Origin: Begonia masoniana
Lineage: Eukaryota; Streptophyta; Magnoliopsida; Cucurbitales; Begoniaceae
Direction of reading: 5' to 3'
Assembly (NCBI GenBank): GCA_022432975.1
Contig: CM039502.1
Span: 10,825,290-10,889,289, forward strand
Length of the DNA stretch: 64,000 bases
Shown: piece by piece, positions 13,050 through 22,927 of the stretch
How positions within the stretch are numbered: position 1 is the first letter of the stretch
Layout of the letters: the number at the start of each line of letters is the position of its first letter
Translations under genes and position numbers: made by a program
The notes under the pieces: model-generated
What the model was told of the DNA's origin: nothing
Database searches by the model: none
What the model saw: the letters and a program-made list of their open reading frames with translations, nothing else

Positions 13050-15439
13050 TTCAGCATTGGAAAAAAAAGGGGATCATCATTTTTGCCGTTTTTTCTAATA
13101 CAATTATATAAAAAAAAAGACAATAAAGATTCAAATCATTTTATCGACACTAGGGTTATATATCGAAATAACAAATTCTGATGTCAAAATATTAACATAA
13201 TAGTAGAAAACATACCATTCTTTCGCACATAGACTCATATGTAATGTATTTTCTTCGTAATGAAATTTATTGTCATTTGTCATTCCTGTAATAGTTTATA
13301 TTTAAATGTCAAATCTTTTTCTTTCTTTTTCTTTATCGATTATCATTTCTCACTACACCAAATACCATCTATAACCATTGCATGCACATTGTTCATATTC
13401 ACACCAAAAGAGAAACAATGCATGGTAGAACATAATTTGTCTAGCTCCACAATATCCTCAAAAGTGATGTGAATTCTTAAATTTTAACTCAAGAATTGAA
13501 TATTCAATGTTAATTAAGTAAAATTTAGCTTTTACATGTTACTACGAAATTTTCATCCCTTCGATTATTTCCACATTTTTTTAGAAGAATTGATATTTTT
13601 TCTTTTAATGTTGTGAGTTCTAAACTACTTTACACGTAACTATAACATTTATTGGATAATTACAGCGCCCAAATAAAAGATAAACGTAATAACATTTGAT
13701 TTGTGGTATATAATCGCTTCATTGAGTTGAACAAAGTGTGACAAATAAGGTTCAATTAAATAATCACCAATCATGCAAGTAGACTTTTGTGGATAACTAA
13801 CCTAAAATAAGTACCAACAATTATTTCCGACAGCCTCATCAACCTTATCAAGACTATAAATAAAATAAGACGGAGGGACAAACTGTGACACATGACCTTT
13901 TTTTCTACAAAGTCTTTAACCAAATCATATTAAATTGATTTGGATTTTCGTAATAAATTCAAATCTTATCGTCCCGTCCACTTCATACTAAACGTATAAG
14001 ACTATGTTTTTGCCACTTATAACAATAAATAATTATCTTATTGTACACTGCCCTTAATGTCACCTATCGCAATTTGACACAGTAGAGACCCGTTCTTATT
14101 AAAATTACCAAATTCAATGATAAAGTTGATAGGTCATTATACTCACTCTACTAATCATTAGATTAAACTTAGTTAATCATCGACGTAGCTTCCATGATAA
14201 TTAATGATGTTACATTAATAAGTTGCAGTAGCACATTTAAACTAAGGTAACGCCAAAAATTATATTATAAATTAATAATGTTATAATTAAAGCGAAATCA
14301 TGAGAACAACAGTTCATAGAAGTTTGTCATCAAACTAGAGCTGAAACATTACTGTTTTGAGTCGCACGTGGGAATTGTAAGGTCTGACAACATGTGCAGT
14401 TGTATATTATCTTCTCAGACATGATAATCCAAATCAAACATTTAAGTAATCAGAGGTCTGCTCAAATGAGACTGCCATGGCTGACGAGCTGAGGGGAGGT
14501 TGAAGATGATGGAGAGGAGAGAGAGAACTTGAAACGCATGGACTTCATGCCCATCTTCTGAATTTTTGCTACACTTTTATCTTATCTATCGTGACATCTA
14601 CGGTTAGCAATGGCGGGTTGTGTCAGAAACGACAGAAGATTGGAAGATGGGAAAAAGAAGGGGACTCTGCTGAGTCATAAAAAAAATATGATTTACGATA
14701 TTTTTTTACAAATTAAATATTTTTGAAAATATACGAGAAATTAACATATTTTAATATTCAATGTGTGGACAAAGCATCTAACTTATTTTTCAGTGACACT
14801 TTTTCTTCTTTTACGTAATCTCTATTTTTCTATAAAAAAAACTCATTTTGTCAAATGGTATTAAAGTCTTATTATTATGGAAATAAAGTTGAAATTAGAA
14901 AATATAAAATAAATATTTTTGTCATTGTAAAAATAAAAATGAAAGTATTATTGCGAAAAATAAAAATGATTATTATGTAATGGCTGTAGAAGATTGACCA
15001 AGAACTATATAAAAAACAAAAAATGAGCCAAAGTGGATGAAGATACTGTCCCAATCTACATTTTCTCTTAGTAGAAGTAATGTCGTTAACAAGATAGTGT
15101 TTTGTTTTGGAATGTGTCGTTTTGGCGGAAATCTTGCAGTTGTGGTTAAGGTGGTCTCGCATAAAAACATGGGTAATCATCATCTTGTATTTGAACTCGA
15201 CTACCATGTGTTTTATAAATCGAAGGTCGGAGGAAGGTGGGGGGCAATCTTCGTTTTCCGCCATTGGAGGTCAGACGACCTTCATTTTCAGCCATGGTTT
15301 GAGCGTTTTAAATGTTTTATTTTTGGTTTAGTTGTATATAAGAAGGAACTTCTCAGTTCGCCATTTCCAACACTGAATCTTGCGCTTCCGAGTTGAATCT
15401 TTTCGAATACTTTGAACCCATTGCTGGTCTTTCGAAACA
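13050..15439. other. AT-rich intergenic DNA and AVT1 upstream region
   Basis: No supported gene. The segment is AT-rich with short homopolymers. The last few hundred bases (about 15000-15439) should hold the promoter and 5' leader of the transporter gene. Open frames in both directions at 14875-15396 lack any recognisable domain and I treat them as chance. Confidence 0.5.
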
Positions 15440-16903
15440 ATGGAAGCTAATCTGAATCATGGGTCATCTTTGAAGGCACCCCTGCTGTTCGACGAAAGGG
15501 CGCAGAGAGCAGAAGTAAAGCTAGAAGAACTCGAATCCAACAATCCTTCCTCCAAATTAAGCACCACCTCTTTCTTTAAAACCTGTTTTAATGGCGTCAA
15601 TGCTTTATCAGGTTACAATTCCTGCGCATATTTTCTTTTTTTCCTGAATATTTTTTTACTTTCTTTCTGGGTTTTTAACACCCATTATTTTTAATCAGGA
15701 GTTGGAATTCTCTCAGTCCCATATGCTCTATCATCAGGAGGATGGTTAAGCATCATTCTTCTTCTTCTCACTGCCATTATAGCCTTTTACTCAGGTCTCT
15801 TGATTCAGAGATGCATGGATACAGACTCTGGTATAACTAGTTACCCAGCAATAGGAGAACTCGCATTTGGAAAGAAGGGCAAAATGGTGGTATCCATAAG
15901 CATGTACACAGAGCTTTACTTAGTCGCTACGGGCTTTCTCATTCTCGAAGGAGACAACCTTAACAATCTTCTACCAAATCAAGGATTTGAAATCATGGGA
16001 TTGAATATCTCTGGACGACAGTTCTATGTCATTCTTGTCGGCTTAATTATCCTCCCGTCTGTCTGGTTAGATAACATGAGCCTCCTCTCTTATGTCTCTG
16101 CAAGTGGAGTTTTAGCCTCTGTCGTCATAATCGGCTCGATTTTCTGGACCGGCGCATCTTCTGGAATTGGGTTTCATCAGAAAGGCAAACTCATCGATTG
16201 GAAAGGAATTCCTACGTCTATCAGTTTATACGCTTTCTGCTACTGTGCCCATCCAGTTTTCCCTACTCTCTACACTTCCATGAGAGCTAAATCTCAATTC
16301 TCCAATGTGAGTTTTACTTTTCTGGGTTTTTTTCCCGAGGTTTTTCCGATTTGGTTTTGATAAATCGTGGGTATTCTTCAGGTTCTTGTTTTGTGCTTCA
16401 TCTTGTGCACCATTAGCTACGCATCAATGGCGGTAATGGGATATGCAATGTTCGGATCGGAGATTCAGTCGCAGATAACTCTAAATCTTCCGACGAACAA
16501 ACTCAGCTCGAAAGTAGCAATCTACACGACCTTAGTCAATCCAATCTGCAAATATGCATTGATGGTCAAGCCAATTATCAGTTCCATGAAGAGTTGGTTC
16601 CCATGCTATAACACTAAAAAGCCTTTCAGCTTGACTCTCTTGACAGGCACTTTGCTGCTCATCAGCAACGTGGTCGTGGCCTTGGCTGTTCCGTTTTTCA
16701 CCGACCTGATGTCGTTGGTCGGAGCGTTTTTGAGCGTTACGGCTTCGATTATACTTCCTTGTTTGTGCTACTTGAAGATTTCGGGCTCTTATCGAAGATT
16801 TTCGATCGAAACTAGTGTAATTGTTTGCATAATCTTGATGGGTATTGGTGTTGCTGTTGTTGGGACTTATACGTCTCTGGTACAAATCATAGGACAGCTT
16901 TAA
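15440..16903 (+). CDS. Vacuolar-type amino acid transporter, AVT1 family
   Basis: An amino acid/auxin permease family carrier of the AVT1 group, predicted to move neutral amino acids across the tonoplast. Three exons (15440-15611, 15699-16306, 16382-16903) join in frame to 433 residues, a normal length for AVT1. After a hydrophilic N-terminal tail of about 50 residues, the first helix carries FNGVNALSGVGILSVPYAL, the family hallmark where the substrate-binding unwound helix sits. About ten more hydrophobic segments follow. YAFCYCAHPVFPTLY (about 16230-16275) is another conserved AVT1 block, and the chain ends in a helix at VGTYTSLVQI. The ATG at 15440 precedes the canonical MEANLNHGSSLKAPLL start and there is no upstream in-frame alternative. 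It appears intact. The subfamily (AVT1A to AVT1J) cannot be set from sequence alone. Confidence 0.93.
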
Positions 16904-17652
16904 AATAAGCTTCTTGATAAAATTTAGGAATCAGAAATTAGTGTATCGTCAATTGGAGAACTGGTTGAAGAAATTGAGTGAGTGATTTTCTGTTTTACAA
17001 TGATCTTTCTTGTCTGTAATATTGCCAACAATTCCAACAACAGCAAAACATATTTGATTAAAGATAAACCCTGAAAACATGTGCATCAAGATTTACGAAA
17101 AAAAATTATTTTTGAGAAAAAATGACGGACATAGTAGAAAATCACTGTTCAAAAAATTAAAGTACAATTAAATTTTACGACTCAATCATTAATATAAAAC
17201 TATAATATTAATTCAAGGCCCGACCAGAACCAATTAAAATTTGAATGATTTATCCGACCAAAAATAGAATCCATTGAAATAAATCTGTAAGCGAAGGCGA
17301 CTGTTCGTGATTCCACCAATATGAGTGCAAATATCTATGGAGTTCTATTTTTTTTATCGATTTGAAAAATAATCAACGGCTCGAGGACATTAGATGACAT
17401 GCAAATTGTTGTCTCTTCGTTTTCTTCGCTGCATTTATATTCAATTGTTCTGGCTCTTCATCTTTTTCACTTTATCATTTCTTCTTCCCGTCTTTGTTTT
17501 CACTTCTTAGAGTCGTCTTTCCAAACCGCTTATCTGCGTTCAACCTTTTTTTTCCTCCGTCGTTAAACTTCTGTTTGTATTACGTCTGTTTTTCAGGTTA
17601 ACGTCTTCCAGTTTTCTAATTTCAACAGTTATAGCCAGCAATCCCACCAGAC
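16904..17652. other. Intergenic spacer
   Basis: Transporter 3' flank followed by AT-rich DNA. From about 17400 it turns pyrimidine-rich (TTC and TCTT tracts), which would suit a 5' leader for the ORF at 17653. No gene or RNA recognised. Confidence 0.5.
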
Positions 17653-18234
17653 ATGGCTGCCAGTGCGTTTGTAGATGACGACAAACAACTACCTCTTGCG
17701 CTTGAAGGTATTCGTCATTGTGGCTTCCCGATCGACACTTGGACGCCCGCTGCAGTAAGACGGGCGTTTCTCTCAGTGATGTTCTTTCTCGAGTCTGTGC
17801 GCTTTGTCACTGACCTCGGCGACCAGGCCGTGATCTCAAATGCCTGCGCTCAGGGCATCCACTGGCGCTTCTGGGTTAAGAACTCAGAATGCCAGCCAGA
17901 CGAATTCTACCGCTTTTCTCTGTGTCTTCGAGCCAATAAGGGAACTGCTTTGTTACGCTCTGCCCTGATAGATCCCGCCGTCGCCAAGAAGGCCGATCCT
18001 GATCAAGAGATTAGCAACGCTGGATTCGTTCAGGTACTCCAGCAGCAACTTGGCGAATTTGAGAAAGCTAAGAAGGGTAGGGCCGCCTATCTTCAGGAGC
18101 GATTGTCGGAGCTGCATGGGCAGATTGTCCTAGCTCAGAATGAGCTCGAGTACGAGCTTAGTAACATAGCACTCATCCATAAACTCCAGAAGAAAATTAG
18201 CGAATTTGCCGAAGCTAGGGAGAGCGCATCTTGA
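17653..18234 (+). CDS. Uncharacterised 193-aa protein with C-terminal coiled coil
   Basis: I do not recognise this protein. The ORF is GC-richer than its surroundings and has balanced codon use. The N-terminal 110 residues look globular (LALEGIRHCGFPIDTWTPAAV, VKNSECQPDEFYRFSLCLRANKG). The C-terminal 80 residues are rich in Gln, Glu, Leu and Lys, suggesting a coiled coil. The 3' end contains a diverged tandem duplication: the segment from about 18037 (LQQQLGEFEKAKK...LQERLSELHGQIVL) is repeated from about 18184. The second unit has indels, so its copy of QERL is read as a TGA stop, and recognisable repeat sequence continues for about 60 bp beyond the stop. The protein may therefore be shortened relative to an ancestor. 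The end of the ORF is only about 230 bp from the MULE-2 terminal repeat. Confidence 0.55.
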   Translation: MAASAFVDDDKQLPLALEGIRHCGFPIDTWTPAAVRRAFLSVMFFLESVRFVTDLGDQAVISNACAQGIHWRFWVKNSECQPDEFYRFSLCLRANKGTALLRSALIDPAVAKKADPDQEISNAGFVQVLQQQLGEFEKAKKGRAAYLQERLSELHGQIVLAQNELEYELSNIALIHKLQKKISEFAEARESAS

Positions 18235-18463
18235 GGAGCGATTGTTGGAGCTGCATGCCACATTGTCCTGAGTCGAATGAAGTTGTTGAGAAGAATGGAA
18301 ACGCTGACTTAATCTGAGACATTTGCCTGTTCATTTCATTCGTTTTAGCTTATTTATCAGTCATGAGTTGCTTTACTTAATGTACTATTGCGTATTCATA
18401 ATTCACTCCATTAGATTCACTTTATTGAATCTACCCCAAAGTGTGAGATGATAATAAAATTAT

Positions 18464-18830
18464 GGTAATATTCAGTTTAAACTCCGAACTCCAAACCCTT
18501 ACTTATTGAACAAAAATCACTTTTAAGTAAATTTTTGAACGCTCTAAACTTTAAAGTATAAAAGACGTTCAAATTAAACTCTATCACTTCCGTTCTCATA
18601 TATCAAGGGGCTGATTTCCTATATCGGGGGGCTGTTCTGTGGAACGACTTTATGATCTCCCTTGATTTCGTCAAGCGAGATCGCACCCCGATCTCTTTTT
18701 AGAGCAGAGATCGGGGGTTGATCTCCCTAGAATATAAATAAATAGATCGGCCTCCCATTTTGATTTTTCACCCCCGATCTCTACCCTAGCCGTCGAACAC
18801 CCCTCGGGATCTCTGTTCTTGCGAAGTTCA
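18464..18830 (+). repeat. Left terminal inverted repeat of MULE-2
   Basis: Starts GGTAATATTCAGTTTAAAC and continues through ATCACTTTTAAGTAAATTT, GTATAAAAGACGTTC and AGATCGGGGGTTGATCTCCC to the CACCCCCGATCTCTACCC block. The same blocks in the same order occur in reverse complement at the right end. It is about 370 bp long with roughly one change per six to eight bases by eye, so the insertion is old. GATCGGGGG and its complement recur several times within the repeat. Confidence 0.8.
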
Positions 18831-19017
18831 ACTGCTCTATGTTAACTTAAAATATGTTTTAAGGTTAATATATATATTTTTATGATGAATGTTTTTATAC
18901 AAATTATCGTTGATTGATGATTATGTTGATAATAAGTAAATGAAATATTTTACTATTGCTTCTCATTGGAAATATCCTTGACAATGGACATTTGATTGTA
19001 CTAATATGTTTTGTTTA

Positions 19018-21467
19018 TGTCACGACCCTAATACTGTACCCAATTTCCGTACTATATATATATATATATTTATCCTAATAACTACTTTAAATAAACTCTA
19101 AGCGGAACCTAAACCGAAATTGAAACCAGAATCGAAATCGGAATTGAATTCTAACTTTTAAAACAATTTAAATAAAACTTAAAACCATTTAATTAAAACT
19201 TAAATTGATTAAATAAAATATAAAAAAAAATAAGGGGAGGCGATTATTCGCCCATAAATGGGGCGAATAATCGCCCCATAGGCGATTGCAACAGGTGAGC
19301 AATCGCCTGTTGCAAATTGCTGGTGGCGATCAGTCGCCACCTTTGTGGCGACTGGTCGCCACCCTCCCTGGAATTCCAGGGAGTGGCGATTTGAGAGGGG
19401 CGATTGATCCCCTCCTCAGGCGATCAATCGCCACCCTCACTGCCTCCCTTCCACTTTCGTGCCCTTTCTTTCCTCCTTCATCCTTCATTCATTCTTTCAA
19501 TTTCTCTTACCCCAACTACGATTACACGAATACGACTTAACCAACACAATAATATCAAATAAAAACCCACTCTAATCCTCATTATTTTCACACTTATCCA
19601 TTCACCTAATAAACGACTCGAAACTCAATTAAAATATAACCCGTTTTCTTAAAAACAATTCGCGTGGATATGTTTAAAAATCGAACATTTCCCTAATATC
19701 AAACATTTTCAAAATACATTTACAAAACGTTTAACTACGAAAAGTAACCTATCAACTACCAGAACCAAACATCCTAAAATGTCTATACAATTTATCAATC
19801 CAAAACGTCCCAAAAGCCTATACGTACATCCCCACGGGTCAGGTAAGCGTTGACTGCGCAACACACTCCCGCGAGCATTCCCAGTCAACTGTGTGACTCC
19901 ACAGGTGGAGGGATCTCGTCCTCACCTGTCTCCTCGTAATCACCTACACCATACAACACACTATGAGATAAAAATCTCAGTAAGGCTCGTAAATGCAAAT
20001 GCTATGCAATGCTATGCACTGTAGGTGTCACCGAGATCCTATCCCCCTAACCGGAGAGAGCTCATCCAGCGGGCGGACTACTCTTTTCAGCTAGAGGAGG
20101 GCGGTGCACGCTTACAACTCGTACAGCCGTGCCTGAGCCCCACCTCGCGTGACCTGTAAACTGTATGTCTTTCGGCCTGTATGCCTTTCGGCCTGTAAAC
20201 TATATGCCTTACGGCCCAATTTTATTCTTTACATTATCTTTAAACATCATGCAGAAATTCATTTTCATGCTTTTCTTTAAAACACGTGATGCGTGAACAG
20301 TTTTATATCATAAAGTAAACAAGCAATAACGTGTACCATCAAGACTGTAAAGCGTAACCTATAAATCCATAAACCTAGCTACCCAAACCAAGTAAAATTA
20401 AACAGATGCATCTCCAAAACTCCTCGAGACGACATTCGACGTACGGTGTAGGCCAACCGGCCAGAGAAGATCACGAGGAATTACCTCGTGTCCAAAGCAG
20501 CTCAAACTCCGTCCACGAGCGCTGTTCACCTAAGCAATTTACAAGGATTGACGTTAAAACGAGTTTAAGTTAATAAACGTCCAATTGTCAAAACCTTAAC
20601 TAAAGGAATTTCCTAACATTCCAACTTAACTTATCGAGACATTTAATCCATTAATCTACGCTTGATACCCCGAAATCCAATTTACGAGTTTTCCGAAAAC
20701 TCGAAATTTACAAATTTAACATTTCTCCTAAATCGTCCTAACTTATTCCAATAACATTTAATACGTGCAATACGTTCGTAAACTATAACAATCTATCAAT
20801 TTCGAGCCCTAAATCTCGATTTTTAACAAAACCTAATTGTTTAAAACTCCCTAAACATCGAAATAAAAGCTCTAAGATTGTAGGTTCATACCTAGAACGT
20901 CGATTGGAGGAGAAAACGTGAAGAAAACGGAACGATCGGAGGTCGGAACGGAGTTGGATTGGAGAAATCGCCTGCGGCTCGCGTGAGGGAGAAAGAGAGA
21001 AAGCTCTCTGGTTTCTTCATGCAACAGGGGAGAAATGAAGAAGAAATAGATTTAGGTTAATTTATAATATTGATTTGAAAAATTACTAAAATACCCTTCC
21101 ATAGTTCTTATATACGTTTCGTCATTCGTATCGTTAATCGGCCAAAGATTCGAATTTTTTAAAAACTCCATATTTTGCCAATATCTCTTATTCATTACCA
21201 GGGTTTTATTAAAGCTGTCCGTTCGCAATTTGGACTTCATTTACTATTTTTACTAAAACGTCCTTTACATTACGATAGAGGTAATTACTCGGAATATAGC
21301 GTTATTATTCTGAAAATTCCCTAAATTTCCTTAAAATTCCAATTAATCGTTAGGATTGTAATAAAGTTTTTTTTTCGTAAAACGAACCTGATTTGACACA
21401 TTTACCAAAAATGCCATAATAGAATATAATATATTAAATCCAAAATCCGTACGAGCCGGGTATTACA
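19018..21467 (-). mobile_element. Solo LTR, copy C1 (2450 bp)
   Basis: Begins TGTCACGACCCTAATACTGT and ends GAGCCGGGTATTACA, bounded by the direct duplication GTTTA (19013-19017 and 21468-21472). It contains no gag or pol sequence, only features shared with the other three solo LTRs in this window. These are the hairpin array near 19235-19440, the TTCACCTACACCA...CTATGAGA...TCTCAGTAAG block near 19945-19990, the CCTGAGCCCCACCTCGCGTGAC block near 20130, the GGTGTAGGCC..CGGCC block near 20445, and the TTCACCTAAGCAATTTACA block near 20525. It is taken as a solo LTR left by recombination of a large Gypsy-like retrotransposon; the strand assumes the TGTAATACCCGG end is the LTR start. Confidence 0.8.
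19233..19440. repeat. Array of short GC-rich hairpins in solo LTR C1
   Basis: Within about 200 bp there are at least five short inverted repeats. They include GGGGCGAATAATCGCCCC, GGCGATTG...CAATCGCC, GGTGGCGATCAGTCGCCACC, GGTGGCGACTGGTCGCCACC, and CTGGAATTCCAG. Stems of 7-9 bp built on GGCGA/TCGCC are kept while the central bases differ. The homologous place in copy C2 (24960-25115) has GGGGCGATCGATCGCCCC-type palindromes instead. Confidence 0.8.
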
Positions 21468-21539
21468 GTTTAAGTTCTCTCCATTAACAAAGAATGATAT
21501 AGAACTTATATGCAAAAGAATATGATAAACAACTCAATC

Positions 21540-21890
21540 TGTCAACCAGTCGATTAAGGTATCGACCGATCGTTCAAGGTGTCGATCGCTAGCCATCTTT
21601 ACGAAATTCGAGAGAGCTTCAAGTGACGACCAGACAGTGCTAGTGTCGACCGCGAAAACAAATGTAGAAATTCCATAGAGCTTTAAGTGTCTACCAGACA
21701 ATGCTAATGTCGAGCTTCAAGTTTCGACAGGATAATACTAGTGTCGACTGCAAAAACAAATGCAAAAATTCCAAAAGCCTTAAATTGTCTACCGAGCAGC
21801 CAAAGTGTCGATCGAGTTGTTGAACGACTTTTGAAATAACACACAACGACAACAAAGTGTCGTCCGATCAAGAGAAAGTGTTGACCAAAC
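21540..21890. repeat. Diverged tandem repeat with AGTGTCGACC motif
   Basis: Variants of GTGTCGACCAGACAGTGCTA and GTGTCGACCGCGAAAACAAATG alternate about five times at intervals of roughly 60-100 bp (for example near 21575, 21625, 21690, 21740 and 21800). The block is immediately upstream of the accessory gene start at 21900 and so may be its promoter or leader. It is not seen in MULE-1. Confidence 0.6.
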
Positions 21891-22927
21891 TATCTATTTT
21901 ATGAAGACACTTATAAATAGAAGAATGAAGGATCATGCAAAAACACCCAACGTGCACCCGTCACAAGGTGGTCTAACTAATCGGCCTCAGCCACATGGTG
22001 GTCCGTCTAACCAGCCGCCGGCTCAAGGTACCGTGTATCGATCTAATGAGTTTAGAACTCAGCTTAGTGAACTGAAGTACGTGAAAAACTGCTCAATTAT
22101 TTTCTCAAAGATTATTCGATTTTCAAGTTTTGAATATTTGGGAGTTCATCAATTATTTGACCGAATTAGCTTATGAGGCCTGTATGAGTTGCAGAGTGAC
22201 TATTGTGAGCGTTTGATACAGTTATTTTATACGAATTTGGCTCCGATAGGGGAGCAGGTAAGGTGAAGTTCTTTATATTAAGATTGAAAATCATGATAGC
22301 CCCATTGGACGTAAATCACTTGATTGGCTTTCCAGATGACGACAGCGAGGAGTATGAGAAATACTACCTCGCTTCTCGGAATTGCAACTTTATCAGAGCA
22401 GGGGAAGAGGTTGAGCTCCTTAGAAAAATTCATCAAAACCCTGAGATTCAAGCGTTTAGCAAACCGAAATCGAAGGACTTTAATGTAGACGCGTGTGTTA
22501 TTCACAATGTGATAACCTACGCTATTCTACCACGAGATGACCACAAAGATCTGATGAGCTGCATAGATATCTACGTTATGAAGAAGCTATACAATGAGAA
22601 GAAGCTTGACCCAGGGTACTTAATTTTGAACTACATGTTAGAGATTAGCCGGACGTGCAACAAGAATATGACGTATAATTCGTTGATTCAGAAGCTATTG
22701 GGCCACTTTAACACTTGAACGCCGCCTGAAGAGTAGATGAGAACATGGAAAGCAAGTGATGCTTTCGACATGTTGCATTTAGTGAAGATGAACCTAATTA
22801 AAATCGGAGGTAGGTGGGTGTTCAAGCTTGACCAATCGACCTCCATCCTCATTCACCTCATAGGATGTTCCTATGGAGGATCCGCTTGTGCAGCTTAGAA
22901 GCTCAACATCTTTATTGGCAGAGTAGA

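Larger units (their letters stand above)
8580..13050 (+). mobile_element. MULE-1: decayed MuDR-like element
   Basis: A remnant of about 4.5 kb made of a GC-rich left end (8690-9090), a broken MuDR-type transposase on + (9210-11290) and an accessory gene on - (about 11810-13010), tail to tail. The order and the encoded proteins match MULE-2 at 18464-41693 in mirror orientation, so the two are members of one family. I could not find a right terminal repeat, so the right limit is set by the end of recognisable accessory coding sequence. Many frameshifts and stops show it cannot move on its own. Confidence 0.75.

Noticed and set aside
14875..15396. ORFs of up to 129 aa on both strands upstream of the transporter
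   Set aside because: No domain, AT-driven composition, mutually overlapping; more likely promoter and leader.
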